Assembly: GCA_907163375.1 (NCBI GenBank)
Contig: CAJQUW010001989.1
Coordinates: 1-64,000 of the forward strand
Length of the DNA: 64,000 nt
Source: Prostheceraeus crozeri
Taxonomy: Eukaryota > Platyhelminthes > Polycladida > Euryleptidae
Direction of reading: 5' to 3'
Translations under genes and position numbers: made by a program
Notes under the pieces: generated by a model
Seen by the model: the letters and a program-made list of their open reading frames with translations, nothing else
Told to the model about the DNA's origin: nothing
Databases searched by the model: none
In this document: positions 11,206 to 22,789 of the stretch, one piece after another
Position numbering within the stretch: the first letter of the stretch is position 1
How the letters are laid out: every line of letters begins with the position of its first letter

Positions 11206-12845
11206 ACAAGCTGATAGATCTCAAATTTGAATTTTCTAATAAATAGTTCATTAATTTATAGTTTTATAAAAAATGACAGATTCAAACATGATTCAAGGTT
11301 GAATTGAAATGCTATTAAAAGTCAGTTTAGTTTTCTTGCAATTGTCTGTCGATTTGAATAGGACTATGACGATTTTACAATTTTCAGGTTTTTTAATACT
11401 GTTGATGTTGCCGCTGTTTTAAACTTAAATAATTGCCACCCGGACCCGTCCCGAATATTGACGGAGGGTCAGAGGTCGTTGCAGTCTTGGTCCAATATTT
11501 CGGCATGAAGTAGATGGTGTAGCATGGGCTGTCTGGGAATCAACATTTGCGGCGACTTCGCGGACATCCGCGACATAGATCCGCAAACTTGGTGGATCCG
11601 CAGCATATTACTCGCTTAGACTGAATTTCCAGCTGAGTAGACTGAGTTCCACTAGCACAGTCACACCAACTGTACGACGATACTATGCTATTTGTTGAAT
11701 GGATCAGTGAGTGTGATGCATCAGTTTCTGTGCGTGCCTCGACCACATGACATCTTCAGAACATGGTAACATTTATTGCACTTCCTTAGCAATTTCTTAA
11801 TACGTTGACGCTCATGTGAAAATTCAGTGGAAAGATTTACTCCGCAGATCGCTATTCTGCTCGCTTTTCTAATTACCTTGCCTACATAATCTGGCATAGA
11901 CACTAAGCCATCGATGTCCGATCCGAAAAAATGTTAATGTCAGGCAAATATCCACATGAAATTCAAGTAAGTAATATTATCAATGACCTGTTCATCTTGA
12001 CATCATGACTCAAAATCTGAAATGCACTTCAGTTGCGTGACTGTAGACATAGATATTGAGACACACATAGACCTTAGTGCTTAGTGTTCGATGTCTGTGG
12101 CTGCACATGTAGTTGCGCCTTCTCTCTCTCTATAATTTAACTAGATTGTTTTTATAGGGTAAATAATTTAATAATATTTGATTTCTCAATATCGTAAATT
12201 GTTTCATATCTCTGAGCAGGAAGAAAAATGTCTGGATTAGAATCAGCAATCGGTAATTTCATGACAATATACGCTACTGTAGAGCATTACAACATTGAAA
12301 ACTATTTTCTAGATAAATTGTCTTACACATGGCTGAATTCTTGACACACCTGAGACTGCACGCCGTTGATATGGCCGCTTAAGAACACCGTGCGAATGTC
12401 ATTGCTGATCAACTACTTAGACTATCATCTTCTGTGTGTTTGAATAGCTTCATTTGTTGTGATTTATGCAAGAGAACCCAATGCAGTTTATTTTGAATCC
12501 CAAGCTATGTCGGGAGAATTGACTCGATCAACCGTATTAGCATTTGCTTAGAAGTTGTAAAGCTGCAACAATTTTTTATGATTTGTCCTATAAGCATGCT
12601 GATGCAGGGTTCATCTGCCTATGAAATTTCTTGGAAGTTTTAATGGTCCCGGAAGGTCCTGTATTTTCTGAAGTTGTCCTTGATTTTCATTAATAATGCC
12701 TTTCTGATCCATAATTGATTTTTGTTGACCTTCATTTTTATTTCAAAATATTTTTGCATCTACTTATGATACGCGATTGATCAATTCTTTGATTCCCTTA
12801 CTTAACTAACTTTACTTCGATTTAGTGGATAGTTGCATTTTACGC
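11206..12845. other. No recognised gene; possible old repeat scar at 12600-12670
   Basis: Positions 11440-11480 are briefly GC-rich. Near 12606 the words GCAGGGTTC, TTCTTGGAAG and CCGGAAGGTCCTG recall the hAT-like MITE ends at 6025, but they are too degraded to delimit. Minus-strand open frames at 11540-11903 show no family pattern. Confidence 0.3.
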
Positions 12846-13069
12846 TTATGCATCGTGGGATTTCATTGCGAATGTAAAAGAGTGACAGGGCATTTGACAG
12901 TGATGCATAGAGTTCGATGTGAAAAAATGTTTGCGGACACGCAGAACATAATCGCGGTACATTGGTTTGACATCGTTGTTGAAGTACTCACATTTGGCGC
13001 AAGCCGACAAAAGAGCTATGGTTGAATTGAATGTCTCCGAGTCATTATAAGTATTATTGAATACATATA
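12846..13069 (-). CDS. Unrecognised coding-like segment, C-terminal part (partial)
   Basis: From about 13069 a minus-strand frame of about 72 residues runs to a TAA near 12846. It starts VFNNTYNDSETFNSTIALL and includes SACAKCEYFNNDVKPMYRDY and HHCQMPCHSFTF. Its Cys/His spacing and mixed polar/aromatic composition look like real protein, unlike neighbouring frames. I do not recognise the family. The 13070-14392 element begins exactly at its upstream edge, and another coding-like frame on the same strand starts at that element's other edge. The two may belong to one unit split by the insertion. Confidence 0.35.
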
Positions 13070-14392
13070 TAGGGGAGAGTGGGGTGATTTGGCACCTCTG
13101 GGGTGAATTGGCACTCACCCCCTACAGCCTATTTTAGGCTCTGTATCAAAAATCCGAAATATAAATTTGAAAGCACTATTATAGTGCACACTTGGCATAT
13201 AATAATTATGTTCATGGCGGATTTCTTTTTTCCTCCACACATAAAAATTACGTTTACCTTAGGTCAAAAATTTTTTTGCATTTCTGCAGTTTTTGGGATA
13301 TTTTTTCCTAGCAACTGATATTTACCGGCAATACACGTTTTCTGCTATCTAGGTCAATGGACTAAAAGGTCACATGAATGAAATTTCCTAAATTTATGGT
13401 ATTCTCGGAACGCCAGCTGTTTTCGATAAAAAAGTGAAATGGGGTGATTTAGCACTCGGACAGTGGGGTGATCTGGCACTATATGTTGACAGCTAGGTTT
13501 GGGTGTACCGAATCTAGCTTAATCCTGCTATTAAAACTGAACTAGTAGGACATCCATCAGGCTTAAATCTTAACGCATCATGAATGCCAATTACTGCTAA
13601 CTATAACCGATTAGGCTTATCTATTATTATCATCTATTATTCCAAGTTGATTTCGATTGCCTACTGCGTCAGTTGGAGGAGCCGGAACCATATATTTCGG
13701 CTACCTGCCGAAATATCAACGTTCAAATTGCCGAACCCGTAGACGTATTGGAAAAATAGCATGCTTACAGTGTTTCTATTGATAGCATACTCTTGTTTTA
13801 TATTGTTCAACTATAATTTTTTCATCGATTTGATGTATGAAAAGATTTATTTTTACTATGCATATTGTTTTACATGCGTCAAATCAATAAGATTCAAGAA
13901 TTGGGGATGATATGATATAATAAAACCACATTTCAGAATTATCTACATAGACATACAACAAATAAAAATTATAACACAGGTGTAGCAAAGTCGAATGTGT
14001 GTAGTTAGTGCCGGTATATAATCCTAATTAGTAAGTCAATTAATTAGTTTTTACGGGTCTGCGTATGTGCTTATTTTATTGAAAACGCAACCTAGACTAA
14101 CGGCACATACCCTAGTTCACAAAATAATAACAGCGGTACATCATGCGGCAAGTTATGGGGGACAAACTAGAGGAGTGCCAAATCACCCCACACATTTCGT
14201 GAATTGGCATTTTTGTAACTTTTTTTTTGAAACGAATATTTGAAGAGGAAGGAGTCCGAATCGAAAAAAATTTGAATACAAAAAATTTACGAAGTTCCCT
14301 GAATATTAAGGTCATTATGTTTGAATAGTAAAAAAAAATCGTTGTTTGGTCATGAGAGCTAATTTAGTGCCAGATCACTCCACTCTCCCCTA
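13070..14392. mobile_element. TIR element with TAGGGGAGAGTGG ends and repeated GGGGTGATTTGGCAC boxes
   Basis: The left end TAGGGGAGAGTGGGGTGAT and the right end, read in complement as TAGGGGAGAGTGGAGTGAT, match over about 26 bp. The internal word GGGGTGA(T)TTGGCAC recurs near 13083, 13100, 13441 and 13466, and in complement near 14168 and at the right end. These look like subterminal binding sites. No transposase frame is visible in the 1.3 kb, so the element is non-autonomous or gutted. No longer target duplication than TA could be assigned. This terminus type is seen in several animal genomes, but I cannot place its superfamily from sequence alone. Confidence 0.7.
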
Positions 14393-14628
14393 CTGGTTGT
14401 AGGCTGGATTTGAAAATATTTGTTCCTGTACTTTTCACTAATTTGAATTAAAGATTTATTGATATCACATAGACTTGTACGTTTCATTACTGGTATAGAA
14501 GGCCTACTGTCAAAATAGGATAGGTACAATTCCACGGCTGTCTGACGTAACTTTCTGAGAGAAATCCACCTGTCATTTTTCCATTTACTGGGTAGGCCTA
14601 GAACTACAGATTTTTGTATGTTGAACAT
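14393..14628 (-). CDS. Unrecognised coding-like segment, upstream part (partial)
   Basis: A minus-strand frame of about 78 residues begins with ATG at 14628. It contains LGLPSKWKNDRWISLRKLRQ, AVELYLSYFDSRPSIPV and LIQISEKYRNKYF, an alternation of basic, aromatic and hydrophobic residues typical of a helical protein. It runs directly into the right terminus of the 13070-14392 element. The family is unknown. Its position and strand make it a candidate partner of the 12846-13069 segment, but no frame or homology test was possible. Confidence 0.35.
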
Positions 14629-14914
14629 GTCAGATGTGTTGTCCTTCTGTAATATTTATTGCGCAATGATCTGACTTATTCGAATGGCGCACAAATTTAC
14701 ATTTGTTTGGTGTCGGAAGAAATTATTTAAGTATTTTATAAACTATAATTTTAAAGCATATGCTCATTTTCACAGCAAATTCCGTGTGAATTAGTAAGAG
14801 TTGTTGAAATGACTAACTATATTCTAAACTTGAAACACCGTTATTGTCATAGTTGCACTGGAGAATACCGAAATTGACCTGTTGAAGCAGGATAGGCCCT
14901 TTTGATTTTTGGCA

Positions 14915-14954
14915 GTGTCGGACGCAACTAGTGGGAAATTGTTGCGTCCGACAC
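14915..14954. repeat. Perfect hairpin GTGTCGGACGCAAC, 12-nt loop
   Basis: GTGTCGGACGCAAC at 14915-14928 is followed after 12 bases by its exact complement at 14941-14954. A near-identical hairpin lies at 17477-17516. The two flank the Tc1 copy at 15211-17146 without being part of its TIRs. Confidence 0.8.
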
Positions 14955-15210
14955 CACGATTAATTTTGTATTATGTTGCGTTTGTGGCCTATAAAAAGTT
15001 TTTGTATGATTAGATGATCTGTAACTGTTTCAAGCTCTCTGAAGACATAGTTTCCTCTCGATTTTCTCTTTACTTCTTTTTGTGAATTCTTCCATGCTGC
15101 AAATGCGCCTCATGATCATCTCTGTTATATTTCAGCTTTTCTCCTTTCCGTGCTTGTTTTTCTGATTGCTATCACGTGGCATAATAATCTGAAATAGAAG
15201 AGTTGACCTA

Positions 15211-17146
15211 CAGCTGTGGCCAAAAGTATCTGGGCAGGATTTTTAATGAAAGCAAACGAAAGCGCTGCTGTGAAAAAGGCGGCAGTAATCAGAAACCCTG
15301 GTATTATTATATATAGGCCTATTTGTAACGCTGTAATCATCGTTTCTATTGCATATACAAAACATCAGTTTCGGATTCGTCGATAAGATCATATTGTCGA
15401 CATTTGTCAATATTTAGTGAGTCCACCTTTTGCTGGCAGTAGGCTACTGCTCTCATTCGCCGCTGCATGGAATCCACTTAAGATTGATAAAGTGAAGGGG
15501 CAACTTCTTCAGGCCATGTCAACGAAATCTTGTTCTTGAGGCCTTTGTACGACGTCGGATTCATATAATTTATTTTCCTTTTTGAAACAATGCACAAATG
15601 CTCGATTGGGTTTAGGTCGTGTGAATTACCCGGCCACGATCCTAAAATGTTGAAATTACGTCCTGCCAGCCATTCAGAGACTAACTTCTCACTATGTGCT
15701 GGAGCTCCATCATGCTGAAACTTTCTGCAAGATCGAACTGCAATCGAATTGGGAAACATCTTCAAAATTTAAGGATAGCAATTCGCTTTTATTGTGCTTT
15801 CCTGTGGCATGAACCAAAGAGCACCACGACCAGAGGCAGTCATGCAGCCCTACACCATTGTGGAAGACGTTGCTCTACCCGTTGGTACAACATAATTATC
15901 TGGGATTATAGCGATCACCAGATGGTCGTTGAACCTTTATGTTGTTGAGACAGAAATGTTTTATTTGTGTTTCGCGACTGAAAAGAACATGATACCACTC
16001 ATCAATAATAAATCCTTCATATACTGTTCCAAACACCAATCAATCCCGAATGTTGCCTGCACTTAGAATTGGTTTCTTTGCTGCTTTATAAGAGCGAAAG
16101 TTGAGTTCCTTGCTCAATCTTCGTCGAATCGTGCGAGTGCTTGGTCGTCAGTCTTCTGAGGACAATTGAGATCATATGTATGAAGAGACCGACTTGAAGC
16201 AATCGGTGAAAACACAGATAGGCTATTCTTCTGATTAAAGCATCAGTTCGTTTCGACAAGCACCTTGGTTTTCCGGGTCTGTTAGTCAACTTCAAATCGC
16301 TGGTTTATCAAATATGATGCAATATGTCATGAACAGTTGATTTTGCAAAGCCGAGGCGAACTGGATTTTGAGGCTCAGAATAGATCTCTTCTTGCCTCTT
16401 AACCGTCTTCTCTGAGCTTCTCTGCGCGATCGTCCTGACCAAGTTCATGTTGATGACCTCATTAAAAATAGTCAGATAATTTGTTTGCATATTTTGTAGA
16501 ATTCTATTTCACGTTTTATCTTGAGGAACTAATATTAATTCTGGTAGATTTTAGATAGCGTAATCCCGCTGTGTTAGCTAGATCTGGTATTTTGATTGGA
16601 AACAGACCTGTCCTCTTATCATCTGAATGGGCAGACTGTTAAATAGGATCATTTCAATATATAAGTGATAAACATAATTTTGAACAGAACGACTTACTCA
16701 CCAATTCATTACACATGAGAGGAGAAGGGTTGTCTGTCCTTCTAGTAAGTATTTTTAAAATTTTTAGACATTTTAGGATATAAAAATTTTCTTTTAAATC
16801 ATATTTTGTACCTATTGAAAATTAACTAGTCATTAGCTTGTTTTGTTTTTTAACTTTGTTACCTTGACGCACTTTGCTACGTTGACTTGCCTCGTGCCGG
16901 AAATTTCACATTTTCTCTTGACGAATGACGATGTGAAACGTATAAGACTGTGTCTGCGCAGATACCTTATATGCTTCACTGCTCAGTATGGATACTATTT
17001 TTTGTAACTGGACACTTCCCAGGAAACCAAAACAAATGACTGAATGATCTGATCACATTTTTGATAGCGATTAATATAAAGCTATCCATTATTTGCGAAA
17101 CTTATCAACAAAGATAATACTCCCCGGATACTATTAGCCACAACTG
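15211..17146 (-). mobile_element. Tc1/mariner-type transposon, full length, broken transposase
   Basis: The TIRs read CAGCTGTGGCCAAAAGTATC at the left and, in complement, CAGTTGTGGCTAATAGTATC at the right, each flanked by TA (15209-15210, 17147-17148). The 1936-bp length fits Tc1. Minus-strand transposase pieces include a degraded HTH region (16308-16490, ending FAKSTVHDILHHI), a basic NRPGKPRCLSKR linker (about 16270), the CMTASGRGALWFMP strand in two frames (about 15850), and the DDE end FQHDGAPAHSEKL...HDLNPIEHL (15560-15725). By my count 35 residues separate the last Asp and Glu, one more than the usual DD34E. Frames are disrupted several times, including a stop near 15768, so the copy cannot make transposase itself. 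Confidence 0.88.
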
Positions 17147-17148
17147 TA

Positions 17149-17671
17149 TAACATCACGATAATGTCATCATAAAATAACATCACGAGCAGTTATGCATAC
17201 GTCTAATGTCTAGTCCACAGTAGGATATTATTTCCGTAAACATTTTCATTGCTTACTTTGAACATTTGTTTCCAAGTGTGGACCGGGCTTAAGTTGAGCT
17301 AAATCTGAAAAGTATTCCAACTGAAAAAAGTATGACATATATGCTTACAAGCTGAAGGACCTGCGTATCTCGACTCTATTTTTGACTGCGTAATTGTTAT
17401 TAGAAAACCGCGACACGTTCATGTTTTGTTTTGCTATGAAGCCGATAATAGGTTCTTTTAATACAGAATATTTCTTGGTGACGGACGTACCAACACATGC
17501 TGTTACGTCCGACACCAATTTTTCAGGTAGATGTGATAAGTTTTCTTCTAACAACTGGAGTTATAGGTAGAGTATGCAACACTAACGGAGGAAACGAAGG
17601 CTCGAGTAAAATGAATTGATATACAGGGTATCCCAAAATTAACGCAGTTTATTTTTTATTTCTGGTGACTG
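17149..17671. other. Spacer with second GTCGGACG hairpin and a mariner-like end
   Basis: GGTGACGGACGTA (17477-17489) and TACGTCCGACACC (17504-17516) form a 13-bp stem with one mismatch and a 14-nt loop, matching the 14915 hairpin. At about 17625, ACAGGGTATCCCAAAATTAACG resembles the terminus of mariner-family elements, but no partner end was found. Confidence 0.5.
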
Positions 17672-18355
17672 AGGGAGCATTTGCATTTCGTCCTCCTAAT
17701 TGTACCAGTCTTTCAATATTGAGATAAACTCAGCACTAATGAAAAGGCGAAGTAGGCCTATTTGCATTTTAAAAATCTTCTTGATTTTTACGAACTTAAT
17801 GAGAACTCCAAGATCCACAAGAAAGAGCAATCAAAGCGGCTTCGAGCGGCAGGTGTGGCTCATTGCAATCCTGCTTATCTACTCGATACCGCCCATTATG
17901 TTAAGCATGTATGGAATGCAAAGTCCGCAGAATCTATCAATAACTCATTCAAAAAGGCTGAATTACAGCTGAACCCTGAAGGTAATGAGAATTGAGAAGT
18001 GGCTCAATAACACCAGAAATTTTGCGCAACTTTGAATCTTCGAATATTTCAATAAGCAAAGACGAATTGGATCAATTTGTGGATGTTAATGATGACATAA
18101 GAGATGAGCTTGCCTAAGCCATCTTGGAAGACGTTGAGGATGTGTTGATGAATTCACCTATCAAAGATGTGTCCATGCAGTGATGATGGAAATGAATGTG
18201 CACATTCCATCAAAACAATTATTGGCGTCGACAACGGTGCAATCAGAATTAGTTGACAACTATGATGACTTAAAGAGTTCATTCGACACTTTCAAGAGGA
18301 AACAAAAAATAATCGCGGAAAGATATAAACGTGTCTCAAATCCCCTCGCATGAAC
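17672..18355 (+). mobile_element. pogo/Tigger-type transposase remnant (C-terminal part)
   Basis: The plus-strand reading starts with FAFRPPNCTSL, matching the conserved LPPN.TS segment after the DDE core of CENP-B/pogo transposases. After a damaged stretch come KEQSKRLRAAGVAH, VKHVWNAKSAESINNSF (the W..V...TI.N.F block) and KKAELQLNP. Acidic segments such as SKDELDQFVDVNDDIRDELA and SSFDTFKRKQKIIAERYK follow. Several stops break the frame. The catalytic domain upstream is absent and no TIRs were identified. Confidence 0.7.
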
Positions 18356-18741
18356 ATTCATCACAGCAGTTAAATTTTTTGTGTCTCTTCTACGTTTGTA
18401 AACTGGGAGGTACTTCTTCACAAATAGTGAATCTACCGTAATTCATTCAATCTGTAAGCATGTGTTATAACCATTAATTTGAACCTGGTGTATTTTGTAG
18501 ATTTACTGCGCACTTATTTTGGGTTGCGTGCTGGAAGCGGGTGGCTGCTGTATTTAGGAGTTTGGCATTCATGCTCCAGCAGATTAACCGATCTCTTGAA
18601 AAAGTTGACTTGACATGATTTAGTATATTACAGGTTGTCGACAATCCGGGAAAACCCTTGACAATGGCCATTTTAGGGTAAACGGGATATTTTAGAGTAG
18701 GCCCTAATCCTATGGAAATATGCCTACAGGTTTTCCCAGTC

Positions 18742-18929
18742 GAAAATATCCATTTCTCAAATGAAAATGACCATTTCTCAAATGAAAATGTCTATTTCTC
18801 AAATGAAAATGACCTTTTCTCAATTGAAAATGACCTTTTCTCAATTGGAAATGACCACTTCTCAATTGGAAATATCTATTTCTCAATTGAAAATGTCCAT
18901 TTCTCAATTGGAAATGACCAATTTTTTTT
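18742..18929 (+). repeat. 21-bp tandem array in the left TIR
   Basis: Eight consecutive 21-bp units and a ninth partial one follow the pattern GAAAATGACCATTTCTCAAT(T). The first three end CAAAT, the rest CAATT. The middle varies between GACC, GTCT, GTCC and ATCT/ATCC, so at least two site types alternate. Because 21 is divisible by three the array stays open in several frames and mimics a protein; that is an artefact. The right-hand array at 20610-20702 carries the inverted unit. Confidence 0.9.
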
Positions 18930-19233
18930 CATTTTTTCTTTAGCCTTAACAAGTTTTTTCTCTTTGCATTAGGTGATACGCGTTAAATTTATCGTTTATC
19001 TGCAATGTCTGCTATTCATTGTGGGTATCTATGACCGAAAATAAACCACATTGTTGGCAATGGCAACCTCTCGTAGTTTTTAGTAACCTCATCGATCTAA
19101 TTCGTTTGCTCGAACACAACACTAATAGCAACACAAAGAAAGTCAATTGCACGCGTCCCTCGTTTCGCATTGGATAAGGTCACGTGAGATCTGTGCAAGT
19201 GAAGCATCATTTCATCGACGAATTCGTCTTACA

Positions 19234-20280
19234 ATGGCTGAACAACGACGCGAATACAAGAAAGTTTCACGTCAAGACAAAGATCGTATCTTAACGGCTT
19301 CGAGATCAGGCGAAAATATTTTTGCCCTGTCGAGAAGCTTAGGAATCAAATATAGTACGGCGAAACGTATTGCACGAGAGGATTATTCTCCAGAACGCGA
19401 ACGTGGTCATCGTGAAAAGAAGCTTACTGATCTTCATACAGCTTTTTTAAGAGACAAACTTGACGCCGATCCAACACTGACGTTAAAAAAATTAACAAGA
19501 AAGGCTGTTCGAGGAATTTCATCTGAGAGTTAGTACATCCACTGTTGATCGTCATCTTGATGGCATGCAATACAGTTTGAAGAAGCTTGTCGTCCAGCCT
19601 CAGGAAAGAAATAATCAACGCACCAAACATCTCCGCCACGACTTCGCTATCTGGTTGCGGGACAACGCCATGCATACGCAAAGAATATATATCGATGAAA
19701 CTAACTATAATATATGGGTTTCTCGATCATTTGGCCGCTCCCAGCGAGGTGTACCAGCATCGATGAGTCGACCATCAACAAGAGGTGCGAATTTGAATAT
19801 CATTGCAGCTATTGATATTTCTGGGCTCATCCACTTTGAGACTCATACGAAAGTTTCTCATGTAACTTTCAATGAATTTCTAAGTGTTTGCTCTCAAAAA
19901 CTATTAGACAGAGATGTTGTTTTCATCATGGACAACGCTCCTGCCCCAAAAACGGACGTGAGAAGTCAACCTGCCCTTCTATCATTCATGAAGTATTATT
20001 TGCCCCATTCCCCCAATGTCAAACCCAATTTGAAATCTTTTTTTATCGTACAAGTGTTGTGAAAAACGTCCATCTACAAGATCGCAGATCAGATTTGTAC
20101 GAGCGAACCCGCGATTTTCATTACATGCACCCGCCGATTCTTTCACATTACAACCGATTCAATATGCTTAAAACAGCGGCGGAGGTGGCTAAGAACTCGA
20201 TGCCATCGTATGACTGTGCAAATTATGATCGACATCAAATGTCCTTCATTCCTAAAGCGATTGACATGGAGGACTTGTAG
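19234..20280 (+). pseudogene. Transposase of the 18.7-kb element (IS630/Tc1-like DDE), frameshifted
   Basis: ATG at 19234 begins MAEQRREYKKVSRQDKDRIL. An N-terminal HTH follows (ALSRSLGIKYSTAKRIARE). Near 19500 the frame slips, and the next frame gives STSTVDRHLDGM and then the DDE domain: YIDETNYNIWVSRSFGRS with the first Asp, ANLNIIAAIDISGLIHFET, and VVFIMDNAPAPK with the second Asp. Near 19985-20010 a second slip occurs. Continuing in that frame, QFEIFF supplies the expected third acidic residue about 33-34 positions on, followed by LQDRRSDLYERTRDF and a tail ending at 20280. Two frameshifts and few or no other stops suggest a young copy. Transposase cuts and joins DNA at the element's TIRs in the nucleus. 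Confidence 0.82.
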
Positions 20281-20702
20281 CCTGTTGAGGCCATGATGCT
20301 GTTTTTTAACTGATTGTGGAGTTAAATCATAACGTTCTGTAATTTTTCTTGTTTTGCAATCAAATTATGACCCTCACATATAAGCAAAAATGTTTCGTTT
20401 TTCTTTCATTTGATGGAAAAATTAAATTTCATTAATATCATTAAACCCAAGTTAATACAGTTAGCTATGTAACTAATGTGGTTTATTTTCGGTCATAGAT
20501 ACCCACAATGAATAGCAGACATTGCAGAATAAAACGAATTTTTTAACGCGTTTCACCTAATGGCAAGAAAAAAAAAACTTGTTAAAAGAAAAAATGAAAC
20601 AAAAAAAAAATTGGTCATTTCCAATTGAGAACTTTTCAATTGAGAAATAGATATTTCCAATTGAGAAGGTGGTCATTCCAAATGAGGAAATGGTCATTTT
20701 CA

Positions 20703-22789
20703 GTAGTTTGGTTTAATGAAAAGCAATGCACTTCATGTTTTGAGTAGTAACTTTAGCAATATAACTGTGCTACATGGTATCCCGAATAATCGTTGAGAAA
20801 GTCAGGTTCTTAAAAATTGGCTGCATCCTACTTTTCACCTTTTTTGCATGCAATTTTGATGATGTGCTCAGAAGACACTGTATCTTTATAGGCCTAGATT
20901 AGCACATGACTCACATCAGCAAATCACAACGAATCTCCTGTCTCCTGTGCGGCGTTCTGCTTCTAAGCAAGCGAGGTGTGATTTGGCAGGTGTGACGTTA
21001 TTTTTGGCAGGTGAGATGAATTTGCAGGCAAGCTAATGAACAGATAAGTGGGAAATCGTCATAGTGGTTGAGTGCTTTATTTTTCCGAAATGAAGTTCGT
21101 TTCTGAAATAGACCGAACAACGCCTTTAATATTAGGCCTATGTCACGAGATCATGACATTCAATTCATTTCATGATCCGAACTCCATCAAATTATTTACT
21201 TGGTGTATAGTGTAGGCCTATATGTTATATAATAGATCCTGTCAGTGTATCGCAAAATCATACCTGCTGTTTACCATGATCGTGATTACCGCGAAAATGA
21301 CCCTACCTTCATCGAATGTTTTGTTCCTGTGAGCTGAGAAAAAATTCATTCAGAATCTCTTCATTGCATTGTGCGTATTCGTAGGTAGGCCGATACTTAA
21401 AAATGATTATGTAGAACGTACATGTCTGTCCTATTCTGGGCATAGAGGCACTCTTGTGTCGTCATGCTTGTGAGGAGCTGGAAGTAGGCCATTTGCAACG
21501 TTATGAAGTCACTTTACAAAACATTAAAATGAGCAGGCATATGACTTCAAAATTATGACTTTTCCCTATCAAGAATTTCTCAAAGCAAATTGATTTGACA
21601 TCGATAACATCAGATCATGTTTTTATACTTATGCCTTAGTCTGTATACATCTGAAAGCGCATTCGACCATCAGCTAAGTAATTAGCTTAATTGCGTCTAT
21701 AAGACCGCTTTGTGATTTGGTAAATTGTCATGGAAAATCATTTGAATAAAGTCAAAGAAATGAGAAAATAGTAGGCCAATATGTTATGAACTGTTGTCGC
21801 ATGAATGCGTCCCCATTCATTGCATTGGGGTCATTCCACAAAAAAACGACAGATTTTGGGAAAAGTGTGTGGCGAAGGTTCTCGGATTTTCTTCAAACTT
21901 TTGACAGTTGATTCAGATAATCAGATATTTCCGTCTAACTCGTCATACTTTCCGAGCTACAGCCTTCTGAAGAAGACTATGCTCGACAAAAACAATCTTC
22001 TATCTTCATTTTTTTGTAAATTTCCGTACTTTTGAAGACCTATATCTCAAACACTTTGTCAGCTATCGTCTCAATGTTTTAGATGTGTATTATGATAGTG
22101 TAGGTTATTATGCATATCAATTTTCAGCCCGATATCATCACTCAATTGTGAGATGCAAATTCTCAAAGTTGTATTCAAAACTAACTCAATTTCATGGGCA
22201 AAATTCTACCTGAAGATTTACTCCAAACTCAATGATTTTTTCACTATGCATTATGCATAATAACTGGTAAGAGCTAGTACCAAAAGAAAGCTTCTACTGC
22301 AAGTCGTTGTCAAACTGGAAGTCGACGAAATTTTATTTTTTTGAAAATCAGCTCAAATGGCATTTTTGATGATCATCTCCCGTTGACTGACTACTCCGAT
22401 TTACGTGAAAGTTTTTGTCAACCACACTATGAAGCTCATAATTAACATGCTCAAAGCTGAACGTGCGCTTCGGCTTCGTTTAGGAGCTAGAGCACTTTGA
22501 ATTATCACTTATTTTTTTCATATTCTACTCTTTAAAATTATAAGTAGTATATATTATATGTCCAATTGGGACTATTATTTCTACCAGTCTTTACTCATAT
22601 TCAATGCAATTTTGTTTTTTGCAGCAGTTGTTTCCAATTTTTTGCAAATAAACCATTTTGACCACATTAGACATCGTCTACATTGTGATATCACAGAGTG
22701 GCAGGCTGTTATCTCTGCAGTCTGTAGAAATAAATGTAAATGCATTTATGAATCAATAGGCTATATTATCCACAGCTCAACACGGTCTC
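20703..22789. other. Spacer; uncharacterised repeat at about 21810-22530
   Basis: Positions 20703-21800 show only frequent TAGGCCTA-type words. From GGGGTCATTCCACAAAAAAA at 21826 to about 22530 the sequence has the feel of an interspersed repeat (phrases such as CTATATCTCAAACACTTTG and ATTATGCATAATAACTGG), but I found no second copy or termini in the window. No gene was seen. Confidence 0.3.

Larger units (their letters stand above)
18742..20702 (+). mobile_element. IS630/Tc1-like DNA transposon with long TIRs built of 21-bp tandem repeats
   Basis: Long inverted termini (left 18742-19051, right about 20477-20702) enclose one transposase gene. The inner parts of the TIRs match closely: ACCACATT/AATGTGGT plus TATCTATGACCGAAAATAAA against its complement, and the GCAGACATTG and ACGCGTTAAA words. 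The outer parts are arrays of a 21-bp unit, eight full copies plus a partial one on the left and three to four on the right. I could not fix a target duplication at the outer edges. Coding content is described in the transposase entry. TIRs this long, with tandem subterminal units, are unusual for the Tc1 group, whose TIRs are normally short. Confidence 0.85.

Noticed and set aside
12600-12670. Second copy of the CAGGGTTCG hAT-like MITE
   Set aside because: Only a few words match; ends and target duplication cannot be set.
18742-18929. CRISPR-like array
   Set aside because: Direct head-to-tail 21-bp units without unique spacers, in an animal genome and in a transposon TIR.
18712-18972. Open frames rich in KMTISQ/ENDHFS repeats on both strands
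   Set aside because: They are products of the 21-bp tandem array (a multiple of three keeps every frame open), not proteins.
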